Source of the DNA: Bacteroidota bacterium
GTDB lineage: Bacteria; Bacteroidota; Bacteroidia; Chitinophagales; Chitinophagaceae
DNA: 64,000 bases
Direction: 5' to 3'
NCBI GenBank assembly: GCA_018267955.1
Contig: JAFDXL010000005.1
Location: 1 to 64,000 of the forward strand
Positions 1 through 8,252 of the stretch are shown here, one piece after another. A model generated the notes under the pieces. The model was not told the origin of the DNA and searched no databases. It saw only the letters and a list, made by a program, of their open reading frames with translations. The first letter of the stretch is position 1; every line of letters starts with the position of its first letter. The position numbers were made by a program, and so were the translations under genes.

Positions 1-159
1 CTTATGCCCTTTTGTGCCATTGGCAGTAAACTGCAGGGGCTGCAGCAGGTGCCTATCACCCGATATCGTCATGCTGCTGGCAGGTGTAGCATCTTTTTTT
101 CTACATGCGGTTGCAGCCATGCATAGCAATGCTATTACTGCGATATAAGAAATCTTCAT
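1..159 (-). CDS. Partial lipoprotein, N-terminus only
   Basis: Reading the minus strand from the ATG at 159 gives 53 codons without a stop, so the gene continues past the left edge. The first 19 residues (MKISYIAVIALLCMAATAC) form a lipoprotein signal peptide with a lipobox ending in Cys19. It is followed by RKKD, the charged stretch common after the lipid cysteine in Bacteroidota lipoproteins. Nothing else in the visible part identifies a family. It lies on the same strand as, and downstream of, the lipoprotein gene at 267-1175, about 107 bases apart, so the two may be co-expressed. Confidence 0.75.
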   Translation of the reverse strand, partial: MKISYIAVIALLCMAATACRKKDATPASSMTISGDRHLLQPLQFTANGTKGHK

Positions 160-266
160 AACGGGGTGTGTTTAGGTGTAGATATCTACAACGCTTATAG
201 GTATATGTTTATTGTCAAGACTTTTTATAACTAATCTAATACCACCCTGAGAGTCGATAATAAGCA

Positions 267-1175
267 TTAATATACTTCGTAAACAAAGCTGTAAGAATAC
301 GTCCCATCATCATAAGACAGCAAGTGGTTTTCTGCATCATAATGAAAATCATAATTGATATTGTGCGATATACCGTCCGCATCGGTATAGATCCATGCGG
401 AGGCATTATTCAAAGATAAAGTCTGAGGGCTGGGTGTTATCAACCAAGAAAAATTACCCTGGTAAATAAAACCATAAATAGGCAGGCCTGGCACAAAAGA
501 CTGATAATTTTTACTTCTGTCGTATGTAATATTACTATACAAAGGAAATATAGTTGTTGAATCTTTATAAGTATCTGTTCTTACCTCTATCTTTTCTGCA
601 TCGCCCGAGGCATCATAAGTAATGAAGTATTTAAACACATGATAATTAGGCGAGGATCCGTCATCGACATGATAGTAATTGTTTATCTGTATAATATTAT
701 TGCCGTTGTTGCGAATGTATTCTATGTAGTTATGTATGCTCGGATCTGAATCGAGCGTGTAATTTATCAACATCAGCTGACCTGAACTGTTGTACGAAAA
801 TTTGCCGGAAAATTTATCAAATCCGATTGTATCCTCGATAGAATGGTCGCCTATGACATGAACCCAATGATCGCTAATGATTTGTTTTTGACTATTGTAG
901 GTAAATGTTTCTATAAAACGCTCTGTAGTCGGATATTGAGGGGTAGAATCTACCAATGTTACAGATGACACATTCCCATCTGTATTATAAGTGTAATTGT
1001 ACGTTGTAATTTTGTTCGTTCCGGCACGCGACATCTGCATGAGCCTATAGTGCTTGTTCGTGGTATTTTGTTGATTATTGTTAGCGTTGTTCGCTGCAAC
1101 TTGAGGTTTGTCATTCTTTTTACAAGCAACAATAGACAGTAACAATAGCGAAATAAAGGGAAGTTTAGCTTTCAT
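267..1175 (-). CDS. YD-repeat-like surface lipoprotein
   Basis: The 302-residue protein starts with a lipoprotein signal peptide (MKAKLPFISLLLLSIVAC; lipid Cys18), followed by KKNDKPQ and an Asn/Gln-rich linker. The mature part is full of beta-strand motifs of the type TYNYTYNTDGNVSSV, FSYNSSGQLMLINY, FITYDASGDAEKIEV and FHYDAENHLLSYDDGT. These resemble the YD/RHS-type repeats found in many Bacteroidota lipoproteins of unknown function. By lipobox logic it should sit in the outer membrane or on the cell surface. No catalytic motif is visible. The lipoprotein and repeat calls are read from the sequence; a structural or binding role is inference. Confidence 0.8.
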   Translation of the reverse strand: MKAKLPFISLLLLSIVACKKNDKPQVAANNANNNQQNTTNKHYRLMQMSRAGTNKITTYNYTYNTDGNVSSVTLVDSTPQYPTTERFIETFTYNSQKQIISDHWVHVIGDHSIEDTIGFDKFSGKFSYNSSGQLMLINYTLDSDPSIHNYIEYIRNNGNNIIQINNYYHVDDGSSPNYHVFKYFITYDASGDAEKIEVRTDTYKDSTTIFPLYSNITYDRSKNYQSFVPGLPIYGFIYQGNFSWLITPSPQTLSLNNASAWIYTDADGISHNINYDFHYDAENHLLSYDDGTYSYSFVYEVY

Positions 1176-1758
1176 AATTAAGATTTTAGAATGAGGTAAA
1201 TTTATATATTAAGGGAAGTATTTCAAAGCTCAATTACCAATCGCAGTTCACAATTAGCAACCAATAGTAAAATTCCCAATCCACAATTACCGCATTACTT
1301 CATCGTTTATAAGAAAATTCCATCGTTTATAAAGTAATTCGGGATTTTATCGTTCCGTTCCTGTTTTTTAGTAGCCGGAATTCTGTTCCTGCACTTATCC
1401 TGCCCTGTTGATACTGCTTATTGGCATAAGCACCACTTTTGCCCGGCCCCTTTTTCCTTTACGCACTACGATTAGAAGCTCCGGCAAAAAGCTATGTATT
1501 TGTCGGAGCTTTAAAATGATGCAGGCAGCAGATCAGCAGCCAGGTTGCTAATGAGCAATATGAAGGAATACATCATTAAAGATCAGTGCTTTAACGAAAT
1601 ACCGTTTTCATTGTACCAATAAAACGGTATTGGTAATGAATAGAAAATCATTATCTGGCCGTGAAAAAAATTGTGTGAATTATTAACGCTTAGCCCATCC
1701 TATTGCTTGTTTTTGTCGTCTAATTCAGGATAATACCTGTTTTTAAAAAACCACCCTT
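1176..1758. other. Intergenic region with spacer repeats and two hairpins
   Basis: No convincing gene lies in these 583 bases. From about 1230 to 1345 there is low-complexity Bacteroidota spacer of the CAATTACC / ACCGCATTA type, including two copies of CATCGTTTATAA. There is a hairpin at 1477-1510 (see the relic entry). A second, perfect 11-bp inverted repeat (AATACCGTTTT at 1598-1608, AAAACGGTATT at 1621-1631, loop of 12) lies about 130 bases upstream of the next gene. The second hairpin has no U-tract, so it could be regulatory rather than a terminator. Confidence 0.6.
1470..1560 (+). pseudogene. Relic resembling the 3' end of a T9SS sorting domain
   Basis: The segment resembles the last ~80 bases of the neighbouring gene (3329-3411). 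It shares the block AAGCTCCGGCAAA, then one inserted base, then GCTATGTATTTG, GGAGCT, GATGC and TTGCT in the same order. The one-base insertion and an in-frame stop destroy the reading frame (APAKSYVFVGALK then stop). It looks like a decayed copy of a sorting-domain 3' end. Both copies can also fold into a hairpin (AGCTCCGGCAAA pairing with TTTGTCGGAGCT), so a duplicated hairpin element is an alternative explanation. Confidence 0.4.
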
Positions 1759-3411
1759 ATGCGTTACCTGTTCCTTTTACTATCGCTGTGCTTTGCCACT
1801 ACTGCCCATAGCCAGCACTACTATTCTTTTACAGACTATGATACCACGTCAGACGATCGTGGCAACCTGGATCCTTACTGGCTGCAACCTTTGGATAATG
1901 GCCGGATATTGTTTGTTGCGTACACCAAAGAATTTGGCACAGAACTTTGGACCAGTGACGGTACGCTTGCCGGTACGCATATGATCAAAGACATAGGCCC
2001 CGGTGCACTGGGTGGCCAAATAGGTAAACCGGTGCTCCTCAACCATATATACTATTTTGCCGCCAATGATACCGTACATGGCTTCGAGCTGTGGCGAACC
2101 GATGGCACTGCAACAGGTACTTATATGGTCAAAGACATAAGCCCTGGAAGAGAGCATTCTATGCCCAACTATATTGTTGTGTGTAATAATAAACTGTATT
2201 TCAGCGCCACAACACCGGCAACCGGCACCGAGCTATGGACGTCGGACGGAACTGCAGCGGGGACACATTTAGTAGTGGATGCTACACCCGGAGTTGCTAC
2301 CACAGGTGTAATCAATCTCTTTAGTTGCAATGGCAAAGTTTATTTCGTGGGTTCTGATAATACTAATGGCAATGAACCCTGGGTATCAGATGGTACTGCT
2401 GCGGGTACACACATAGTAAAAGACATAAATCCGGGTATCTATAGCGGTATTATGAATGATCCCACAGAGTTCAACGGGAAAATGTTTTTTATCAGCAATA
2501 CCAATAGTACGGATGTAGACATATATTATACTGACGGCACAGATACGGGTACGCATATATTAAAGGACTTTGTTCCCGGTAATCACACAGCATACCTGGG
2601 AGTGCAAAAAATATTAACGGTATATAATGGCAGGCTCTATTTTGCTGCCAACGATGGCCTGAAAGGGAATGAGCTATGGAGTACGGATGGTACGGATACA
2701 GGTACGCATATGGTAAAGGACATCAACCCGGGCATTGACCCATCTGACCCCATAAATCCATACTTCTATAAAGGTAAGCTCTACTTCTCTGCAAACGTTA
2801 CCGGTACGGGCAGGGAGCTATGGATTACAGATGGCACTACCGCGGGCACGAAGATGTTCCTGGATATCAATCCTAAAGGTGGAAGCGACCCTGTTTACTG
2901 GACAGAGTTTGAAGGACTATTGTTCTTCTGCGCAACACATTTCAATACACGCAACCAGGTATATTATACCGATGGTACTGATACCGGTACACACATGACA
3001 AGGCCATCATCCTATGCTTTTAGCCCGGTGGCCGCCAATATCATAGGGTGTGCATCCGGTGGTAAGCTTTTTTATAATGCCGACTATAGGAACTTTGATG
3101 TTATAAAATCAGAATTATGGTCGCTGCAGGATAGTATTATTAAACCCAACAGTATCAGCACTGTTCAGCAGGCCGCGCCGGGCATCATATACCCAAACCC
3201 CAATAACGGGCATTTCATCATCAACACAGGTACGGATGATTTTACGGGTACAGTACGTATATATGATGTAACAGGTAAGCTGGTACAAACCAATAGCGTA
3301 AAAGGCAGGCAGGCAGCTATAATATTAAAAGCTCCGGCAAATGCTATGTATTTGCTGGAGCTGATAAACGATGCCGGTGGCAAAACGGTGAGTAGATTGC
3401 TGGTAGAGTAA
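1759..3411 (+). CDS. ELWxxDGT-repeat protein with T9SS type A sorting domain
   Basis: This 550-residue exported protein has a signal peptide ending in TTAHSQ near residue 19. Eight repeats of the ELWxxDGT type follow (for example ELWTSDGTLAGTHMIKDI, ELWSTDGTDTGTHMVKDI, ELWITDGTTAGTKMFLDI), spaced about 45-55 residues. The final ~75 residues form a T9SS type A sorting domain beginning IIYPNPNNGHFII and ending RLLVE. The expected route is Sec export, outer-membrane passage by T9SS, and attachment to or release from the cell surface. Eight repeats suggest an eight-bladed propeller, which is inference. It is a solitary relative of the six-gene array at 24.4-34.2 kb. Substrate and function are unknown. 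Confidence 0.9.
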   Translation: MRYLFLLLSLCFATTAHSQHYYSFTDYDTTSDDRGNLDPYWLQPLDNGRILFVAYTKEFGTELWTSDGTLAGTHMIKDIGPGALGGQIGKPVLLNHIYYFAANDTVHGFELWRTDGTATGTYMVKDISPGREHSMPNYIVVCNNKLYFSATTPATGTELWTSDGTAAGTHLVVDATPGVATTGVINLFSCNGKVYFVGSDNTNGNEPWVSDGTAAGTHIVKDINPGIYSGIMNDPTEFNGKMFFISNTNSTDVDIYYTDGTDTGTHILKDFVPGNHTAYLGVQKILTVYNGRLYFAANDGLKGNELWSTDGTDTGTHMVKDINPGIDPSDPINPYFYKGKLYFSANVTGTGRELWITDGTTAGTKMFLDINPKGGSDPVYWTEFEGLLFFCATHFNTRNQVYYTDGTDTGTHMTRPSSYAFSPVAANIIGCASGGKLFYNADYRNFDVIKSELWSLQDSIIKPNSISTVQQAAPGIIYPNPNNGHFIINTGTDDFTGTVRIYDVTGKLVQTNSVKGRQAAIILKAPANAMYLLELINDAGGKTVSRLLVE

Positions 3412-3413
3412 TG

Positions 3414-3932
3414 TTACTTCTTTGCCTGCGGCGCTAAGATGTCTGCAGCTACCACACCCAGTTGTTGCAAGAAGCCTAGCCTGTCTGTCTGCATCCAGGC
3501 ATGGTGTATCTTACCATCGTGTATCTCGTAGATGGCAATGGCAGTATTGGTCATAGCTTTGCCTGTAGCTGCAAAATGCTGAAAAGGATTTTTGTTGGTA
3601 CCCGTCCACTGCCAGCGCACTACCACTTTATCGCCCTCGGCTATCATGTCCTCTACATTCCAGTGCACATCAGGGAATGCGCTGATGACAGGTTGTGTAG
3701 CATTGAGGAATCCCTCGTAGCCACGTTCATTACGGATACCGGCGTAGTCATCGGCAATAATGTCTCTTAACGGCTCTGTGTTACGATTGTTCAGGCAGTC
3801 ATACACTTTGGTTACGATCTCTTTGTTCTGTACTGTTGTATTCATGATCTTTTTGTTTTTTGCCTGCCCGTTACTGTAGATGCTTATAGCACAACACAAT
3901 AGCAGGCAGCCTGTTTTTAGTAAATGATTCAT
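3414..3932 (-). CDS. SnoaL-like ester cyclase family protein, exported
   Basis: The protein is about 172 residues from the ATG at 3932. An upstream in-frame ATG at 3953 would add seven residues, but the internal start places the signal-like sequence (MNHLLKTGCLLLCCAISIY) at the N-terminus. The mature part has the SnoaL/NTF2-like fold pattern: NKEIVTKVYDCLNNRN, DYAGIRNERGYEGF, FPDVHWNVEDMIAEGDKVVVRWQW and IAIYEIHDGKIHHAWMQTD. Family members are small cyclases, isomerases or binding proteins; the substrate cannot be read here. It lies 65 bases downstream of an AraC-family regulator on the same strand, which may control it. It converges with the ELWxxDGT gene, with two bases between the stops. 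Confidence 0.8.
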   Translation of the reverse strand: MNHLLKTGCLLLCCAISIYSNGQAKNKKIMNTTVQNKEIVTKVYDCLNNRNTEPLRDIIADDYAGIRNERGYEGFLNATQPVISAFPDVHWNVEDMIAEGDKVVVRWQWTGTNKNPFQHFAATGKAMTNTAIAIYEIHDGKIHHAWMQTDRLGFLQQLGVVAADILAPQAKK

Positions 3933-3997
3933 TGTTATGAATTGATACAGCAAAGCTAGCTGTGCCCGCAGGCCCAGAATTGTAAAAAATCATTGAA

Positions 3998-4768
3998 TTA
4001 CCAGCGGCGCTCTGTGCTGAAATAAGCACGCGGAGCCAGCCCGGTGAACGAACGGAAATCGCGGGTGAAGTGCGACTGATCGTAATAGCCCGCATCATAG
4101 GCAAGAGATGTAAGAGAGCTGCCCGCTGTGTATTGATCTATGGCATGGCGCAGGCGTGTGGTATTGGCAAATTGCTTAGGTGTGCATCCTGCAATGCTGC
4201 GAAATTTTTTCTCCAGCACATCAGTACTCATAAATACACTTTTTGCCAGGGCATTTATGTTGATGATGCCCTTAGCTGCCTGTATGCTTGCGATGGTATG
4301 GTGTATGGCGGCATCCGTTTTTGCGTGTTTCAAATGTGCCAGCAGGAAGCGTTCTATAATGCTGATGCGTGCAATATTGCCGGTAGCCAGCGCCAGCTGC
4401 TCCTCTACATCGCGCACCTGCTGCGGGGCAAATACATCCTGCAGGGATATGCTTTGGCTATACAATTGATGCACCGGCATATTGCAAAAGGCGGCGGCGC
4501 CACCTTCGCGAAAGGTCACCAGTATTACTTCCGTATCACCCTCATACTGCACCAGGCTGGCCGTACGGCGCAGCCCGCTGATGATCGAAGCAGGCAGCGG
4601 TGTATCGGTACCATTCTTATAAGTAAGCGAACCCTTGTAGCGAAAGGCCATTACCAGGGATGTACCTGGCAGCAGGCGGTTGGTCATACCCTCGCCGCTA
4701 TTCATTACCATATAACCCTTTATATAAGGGCTCAATGCCGCTGCCGGTTGGTATCGCTGCATCTGCAT
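3998..4768 (-). CDS. AraC-family transcriptional regulator
   Basis: The protein has 256 residues. The N-terminal ~150 residues match the ligand-sensing half common in Bacteroidota AraC proteins (YQPAAALSPYIKGYMVMNSG, then LLPGTSLVMAFRYKG). The C-terminal ~100 residues carry both helix-turn-helix units: INALAKSVFMSTDVLEKKFRSI, then LAYDAGYYDQSHFTRDFRSF and the conserved TGLAPRAYF end. The DNA-binding domain is therefore intact. It probably regulates the SnoaL-like gene immediately downstream. The inducer is unknown. Confidence 0.9.
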   Translation of the reverse strand: MQMQRYQPAAALSPYIKGYMVMNSGEGMTNRLLPGTSLVMAFRYKGSLTYKNGTDTPLPASIISGLRRTASLVQYEGDTEVILVTFREGGAAAFCNMPVHQLYSQSISLQDVFAPQQVRDVEEQLALATGNIARISIIERFLLAHLKHAKTDAAIHHTIASIQAAKGIININALAKSVFMSTDVLEKKFRSIAGCTPKQFANTTRLRHAIDQYTAGSSLTSLAYDAGYYDQSHFTRDFRSFTGLAPRAYFSTERRW

Positions 4769-4869
4769 GATACAAAGTAAGGATAGTTTGATGGGTAGTG
4801 TAATAGTTATCGTTGATAGTATTATTACATCTACAGAGATTTAAATAATGATTTACTTTACGTGATATT

Positions 4870-5247
4870 ATGTTGCAATTCGCTTTTGTAGACGATATCG
4901 ATCTGTATGGCGCCACAGGTAAATACTGTGTCTTTTTAGATGCTATTGACTCAGAAGAATTACTACTACAGGAATACAACAGGCAATTGCAATTTCCATT
5001 CTTTGGTTTCAATTGGGATGCGCTAAACGATAGCCTGCGTTATTTGGATAATATTCCGCAGTATGATATTGTTCTGCTTCATAAAACACTACCACAACTG
5101 GCCGATCGCGATCTTTGGATTTACCTGGATATACTAAATGATACTATTACGTTTTGGGGGGATTTCCCCGATCATAACGTACAGGCAATATTCCGTACAT
5201 CAGATCGGGACAGAATAATTGCAGTATTTAATGCATTTAACAAATGA
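4870..5247 (+). CDS. Barstar-like (barnase inhibitor family) protein
   Basis: The 125-residue cytoplasmic protein shows the barstar fold signature: a strand ending in VFLDAIDSEELLL, then FPFFGFNWDALNDSLRYLDNI, which matches the family core F-x-G-x-NWDAL-x-D-x-L. The C-terminal part (LWIYLDILNDTITFWGD, VQAIFRTSD) also fits. Barstar is an intracellular inhibitor that plugs the barnase active site; many distant members are immunity proteins or have other roles. No barnase-type RNase gene is next to it. The stop overlaps the start of the next gene (ATGA), so the two are translationally coupled. Confidence 0.85.
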   Translation: MLQFAFVDDIDLYGATGKYCVFLDAIDSEELLLQEYNRQLQFPFFGFNWDALNDSLRYLDNIPQYDIVLLHKTLPQLADRDLWIYLDILNDTITFWGDFPDHNVQAIFRTSDRDRIIAVFNAFNK

Positions 5248-5738
5248 CCAAATTCACCTTATCTCTGTTGCTCGCACTATTGATATATGGTACGGCAAAT
5301 GCCCAAGCAAATGCATTCGCTAAGATATACTTATGGCGATATGATAAAGCCCTGCTGCAAACAGAACCTTATGATCCTGCATACCTCCGTACACACCACG
5401 ATGAGTGCATCTACATAACAGAAGGTATTCCTGCACAGAAATTACAAACCGCAATGGCACATATAGATTCTGCCCGCTACGATACAGTGGTGCAATATGC
5501 CAATAACTTTAGAGCCTGCAGGCTGGTGATAGACCTGCAGGGTGCTGATGGTGTTGTAACACAAAGCATCGCTATCAATGAGCGCGGACAGTTTGTTTTT
5601 ATATCACCCGGCGGACAAATAAGGAATGGGAAAGTGTATCATGCAGATGTTGCTTTTATCTGCGCCATTAAAGAACTGGTACCATCTTTCGAAGATTATG
5701 ATCCTAATTTTATAAACTGCAATATCAGCAACAGATAG
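5244..5738 (+). CDS. Exported protein of unknown function, coupled to the barstar-like gene
   Basis: The protein has 164 residues with a clear signal peptide (MTKFTLSLLLALLIYGTANA, cleavage near residue 20). The mature part is small and mixed alpha/beta, with no recognised motif. It contains two cysteines (CIYITEG and FRACRLV) and a third and fourth near the end (FICAIK, INCNISNR). The start overlaps the barstar-like stop by four bases, indicating one operon. I do not recognise the family, and the sequence does not resemble barnase. Confidence 0.7.
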   Translation: MTKFTLSLLLALLIYGTANAQANAFAKIYLWRYDKALLQTEPYDPAYLRTHHDECIYITEGIPAQKLQTAMAHIDSARYDTVVQYANNFRACRLVIDLQGADGVVTQSIAINERGQFVFISPGGQIRNGKVYHADVAFICAIKELVPSFEDYDPNFINCNISNR

Positions 5739-5864
5739 CTCATCCCAATTCAACCAATCAACCAGTCAACCAATCAACTCTTCCTATACCACTATCAGAA
5801 ATGAATAAAACGCATCCGCAACAGATGCCTTTACCTTTGCTGCTTACTTCAACAAACTACTATT
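5739..5864. repeat. Short spacer repeats of the CAACCAATCAAC type
   Basis: From about 5746 to 5780 the DNA consists of repeated CAACCAATCAACC-like units. The same family recurs as an inverted pair at 24273-24425. A Bacteroidota -7-type element TACCTTTG lies at 5832-5839, about 26 bases before the DinB start; a matching TTTG at -33 is not present. Confidence 0.5.
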
Positions 5865-6383
5865 ATGCAAGCCGATTCTGTAAACAATGCAGCCACCAAA
5901 CAGATCATTACCCAGGTATTGAACGCATGGACTGCGGAAAATAAAAAAGTAACCGATTTCTTCAGCAAGTATGCCGATGATGTTTATATGCAGGAAATAG
6001 CAGAAGGGCGTAACCGTGCCATCTACCTGCTGGGGCACCTGGTGGCCGTTAATGATGCCTTGCTGCCACTGATGGGCTTTGGCGAACGACTGTACCCCGA
6101 ACTGGAACAACCCTTCCTGCGCAGCGCAGACAGGACTACTGAACATAGCTATACCGTAGCCGACCTGAAACAAAAATGGCAGGAAGTAAACGAACTGCTG
6201 AGCACGCATTTTGCAAAGCTCGAACCATCTGACTGGCTGGATAGGCACATGAGTGTATCACCCGAAGATTTTGCTAAAGAACCTCACCGCAACAGGCTGA
6301 ACGTGATACTGGGACGTACCAATCACCAGGCATCGCACATGGGCCAGCTAAACCTGCTGCATAAACACGCACTGGCAGATTAA
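5865..6383 (+). CDS. DinB-family putative metal-dependent hydrolase
   Basis: The protein has 172 residues and a four-helix DinB/YfiT-type pattern. The probable metal-binding histidines are visible: His in LLGHLVAVND, and the pair in GRTNHQASHMGQL near residue 155-160, the family's C-terminal H-x3-H motif. DinB-like proteins bind a divalent metal; many are thiol transferases or have unknown substrates. It seems monocistronic, with a -7-type element upstream and a strong terminator 30-65 bases downstream. Confidence 0.85.
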   Translation: MQADSVNNAATKQIITQVLNAWTAENKKVTDFFSKYADDVYMQEIAEGRNRAIYLLGHLVAVNDALLPLMGFGERLYPELEQPFLRSADRTTEHSYTVADLKQKWQEVNELLSTHFAKLEPSDWLDRHMSVSPEDFAKEPHRNRLNVILGRTNHQASHMGQLNLLHKHALAD

Positions 6384-6413
6384 GAAAGACAAAGAGGGCG
6401 ATTATATATAAAC

Positions 6414-6447
6414 TAAAAGGACAGCTATGCATAGGGCTGTCCTTTTT
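6414..6447 (+). terminator. Rho-independent terminator after the DinB gene
   Basis: The stem AAAAGGACAGC (6415-6425) pairs with GCTGTCCTTTT (6436-6446) around a 10-base loop and runs into a T-tract. It is about 30 bases after the DinB stop. Confidence 0.85.
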
Positions 6448-6564
6448 CTATGTTAGCAGTTTCCAATTTTCAGTAGGCAGTTTCCGGTTGCAATTCCAAT
6501 AACTAATTCGCAAATCACTAAATACTTGGCTGCGAAAAAAGCCAGCAATAACTTAATTTAGGAT

Positions 6565-7248
6565 ATGACTTTCAGGGCCATAATATTTATCCTCACCATT
6601 ATTACATCGTTACACGCAAACGCCCAGTTATACCCTATAGTTTCGCTAGATGGAGGCAGACAACAAATTCGGCTACGCTATGAGTATGTGGAGCGCAATC
6701 TTAAAATATTTTACAAGAAAGATACTTTCACAATACATGAGGTAGACAACATAGAAAAGATATACTACTTGTCACCTCAAATATTAGCTATAGAATGCGG
6801 GAAACGTGCAGGTAGTGGCATGCATGTAAAGCTCACCCAATTGTTATGCATTAAAAACTACAGGCTGATACCAGCGCTTAATCAAATCACACAGGATATC
6901 CATTACAATTTCAATGACAAGACACAAAAGTCGTACATAGATTATTATTATGTAGCACGTCTGAAACTTGCCGGGAGCATCAAACAGCGCAATACACGTT
7001 TGTTATTCATTCAAAAACACAGGAAGGATTCGTTATTTTTTAACGATGCACTTGGATGCTTTTATAATGGTTATAAAAGCTTTGACACTATCCAGCCGGT
7101 TCTTATCAACGACTCAACTACTAAACATATATATTTCAAGGGAACGTTTCCTGCTACAAGAATCGACGACTTTGTAGAGATCTTTACCAACAATGGCTAC
7201 TACTTTTGGATGGACAGTATATGGTATAGACGAAATGATTTTTTATAA
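6565..7248 (+). CDS. Exported protein of unknown function
   Basis: The protein has 227 residues and a signal peptide (MTFRAIIFILTIITSLHANA) ending before QLYPIVSLDGG. The rest is rich in Tyr, Lys and aromatic residues and seems globular, with no domain I recognise. Two cysteines lie near residues 80-95 (AIECGKR, LLCIKN). It stands alone between a terminator and a repeat-rich spacer, so context gives no function. Confidence 0.65.
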   Translation: MTFRAIIFILTIITSLHANAQLYPIVSLDGGRQQIRLRYEYVERNLKIFYKKDTFTIHEVDNIEKIYYLSPQILAIECGKRAGSGMHVKLTQLLCIKNYRLIPALNQITQDIHYNFNDKTQKSYIDYYYVARLKLAGSIKQRNTRLLFIQKHRKDSLFFNDALGCFYNGYKSFDTIQPVLINDSTTKHIYFKGTFPATRIDDFVEIFTNNGYYFWMDSIWYRRNDFL

Positions 7249-7463
7249 AACCAGCCGGATAGATCAATAATAGCATTATCATATCCTGGCCCCTCATTTA
7301 GTGAGACTGCTTCATGCCTCGCAATGACAAAGAGAAATCCTAATTCCGAATAACTAAATCCTAATTGCCCTTATTAACCTATTACCGAATTAACTTATTG
7401 CCGCATTACCGCATTATCAAATTGCCGCATTACCGCATTATCAAATTGCCGCATTATCAAATA
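7249..7463. repeat. Spacer with tandem repeats, CCGCATTA type
   Basis: No gene is present. From 7401 a 24-base unit beginning CCGCATTACCGCATTATC occurs twice in tandem (7401-7424, 7425-7448), followed by a partial third copy to about 7468. Less regular units (CCTAATTGCC, CCTATTACCG) precede it. The array touches the 3' end of the AraC-like gene at 7464. Confidence 0.75.
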
Positions 7464-8165
7464 TTACCCAATAGCAGAATTACCACCCTGCCAGGCCCCG
7501 GCATATTGCATAAAATAATGCTGATCGTACAGGCCTCTTTCATATTCATGTACGGTATCAGAATCCTGTGCCTGTCCCATCAGGTGCTTCATCTGTATGA
7601 TGCTGGCAAATTTATGTGTGGTAGTGCCTATAAAACGGCTGAAGCGGCTTTCGAGCGATCGTGGCTTTATATGCAGCTGATCTGCAAGCTCCTTTACCTT
7701 TACATCGCCTTTGCGCTTGTGTATAATAGCCAGTGCCGTCATCAGCAGCAGATCAGGGGCTGCACGTTGCAGGCGCGCCAGCAAAAACTGCTCCGTCATC
7801 ATAAAGCGTTCTTTATCTGTAGCTGCTTCAAACAATTGTTCTTCCAGCACCAGCAGTTCTGAACGTAACATAAAATCGCCGGGAGACATTCGTTGCCCCT
7901 GCAACGCATCTACCGGCTGATGAAACAGGGGCATAAAGCCTCCGTCGCGGAAATATACCAGTACAATGCCTGTCTGTCGGATGGTGTGTTGCGCAAGCGG
8001 ACCATTATGCTGCCTGCCCTTATACTGAAAACCCAGTACCGAACCCGTACCGTGCAGTATAGTGTATGTTTCGTTTTGTGGTCCTTCTACAATTGCCAGC
8101 ATCCTTATATAAGGTCGCAGCTCTTTAGATGGTATGTGCTTTTTGTACTTCAAAGGGATAATCAA
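7464..8165 (-). CDS. AraC-like regulator with shortened C-terminus
   Basis: The protein has 233 residues. The N-terminal half resembles the AraC at 3998-4768 (ELRPYIRMLAIVEG, GTGSVLGFQYKG, VLVYFRDGGFMPLF). The first helix-turn-helix is present (VKELADQLHIKPRSLESRFSRF). The second begins normally (YERGLYDQHYFMQYAGAW) but ends in QGGNSAIG and a stop. It therefore lacks the usual FTG-x-xP-x-x-Y tail. The stop lies at the edge of a tandem repeat array, so the 3' end may have been lost when the repeat arose or moved in. Whether it still binds DNA is uncertain. Confidence 0.75.
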   Translation of the reverse strand: MIIPLKYKKHIPSKELRPYIRMLAIVEGPQNETYTILHGTGSVLGFQYKGRQHNGPLAQHTIRQTGIVLVYFRDGGFMPLFHQPVDALQGQRMSPGDFMLRSELLVLEEQLFEAATDKERFMMTEQFLLARLQRAAPDLLLMTALAIIHKRKGDVKVKELADQLHIKPRSLESRFSRFIGTTTHKFASIIQMKHLMGQAQDSDTVHEYERGLYDQHYFMQYAGAWQGGNSAIG

Positions 8166-8252
8166 TTTGGAAATTTCAATTTACGTCATATAAAAGTAAA
8201 AAGCAAAGGGTAAATACACCTTTTTCAGCAAAATATGTATGCAATCATGTGT

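Noticed and set aside
4070-4780. 236-codon plus-strand frame opposite the AraC gene
   Set aside because: It is a shadow of the AraC reading frame, with no domain of its own.
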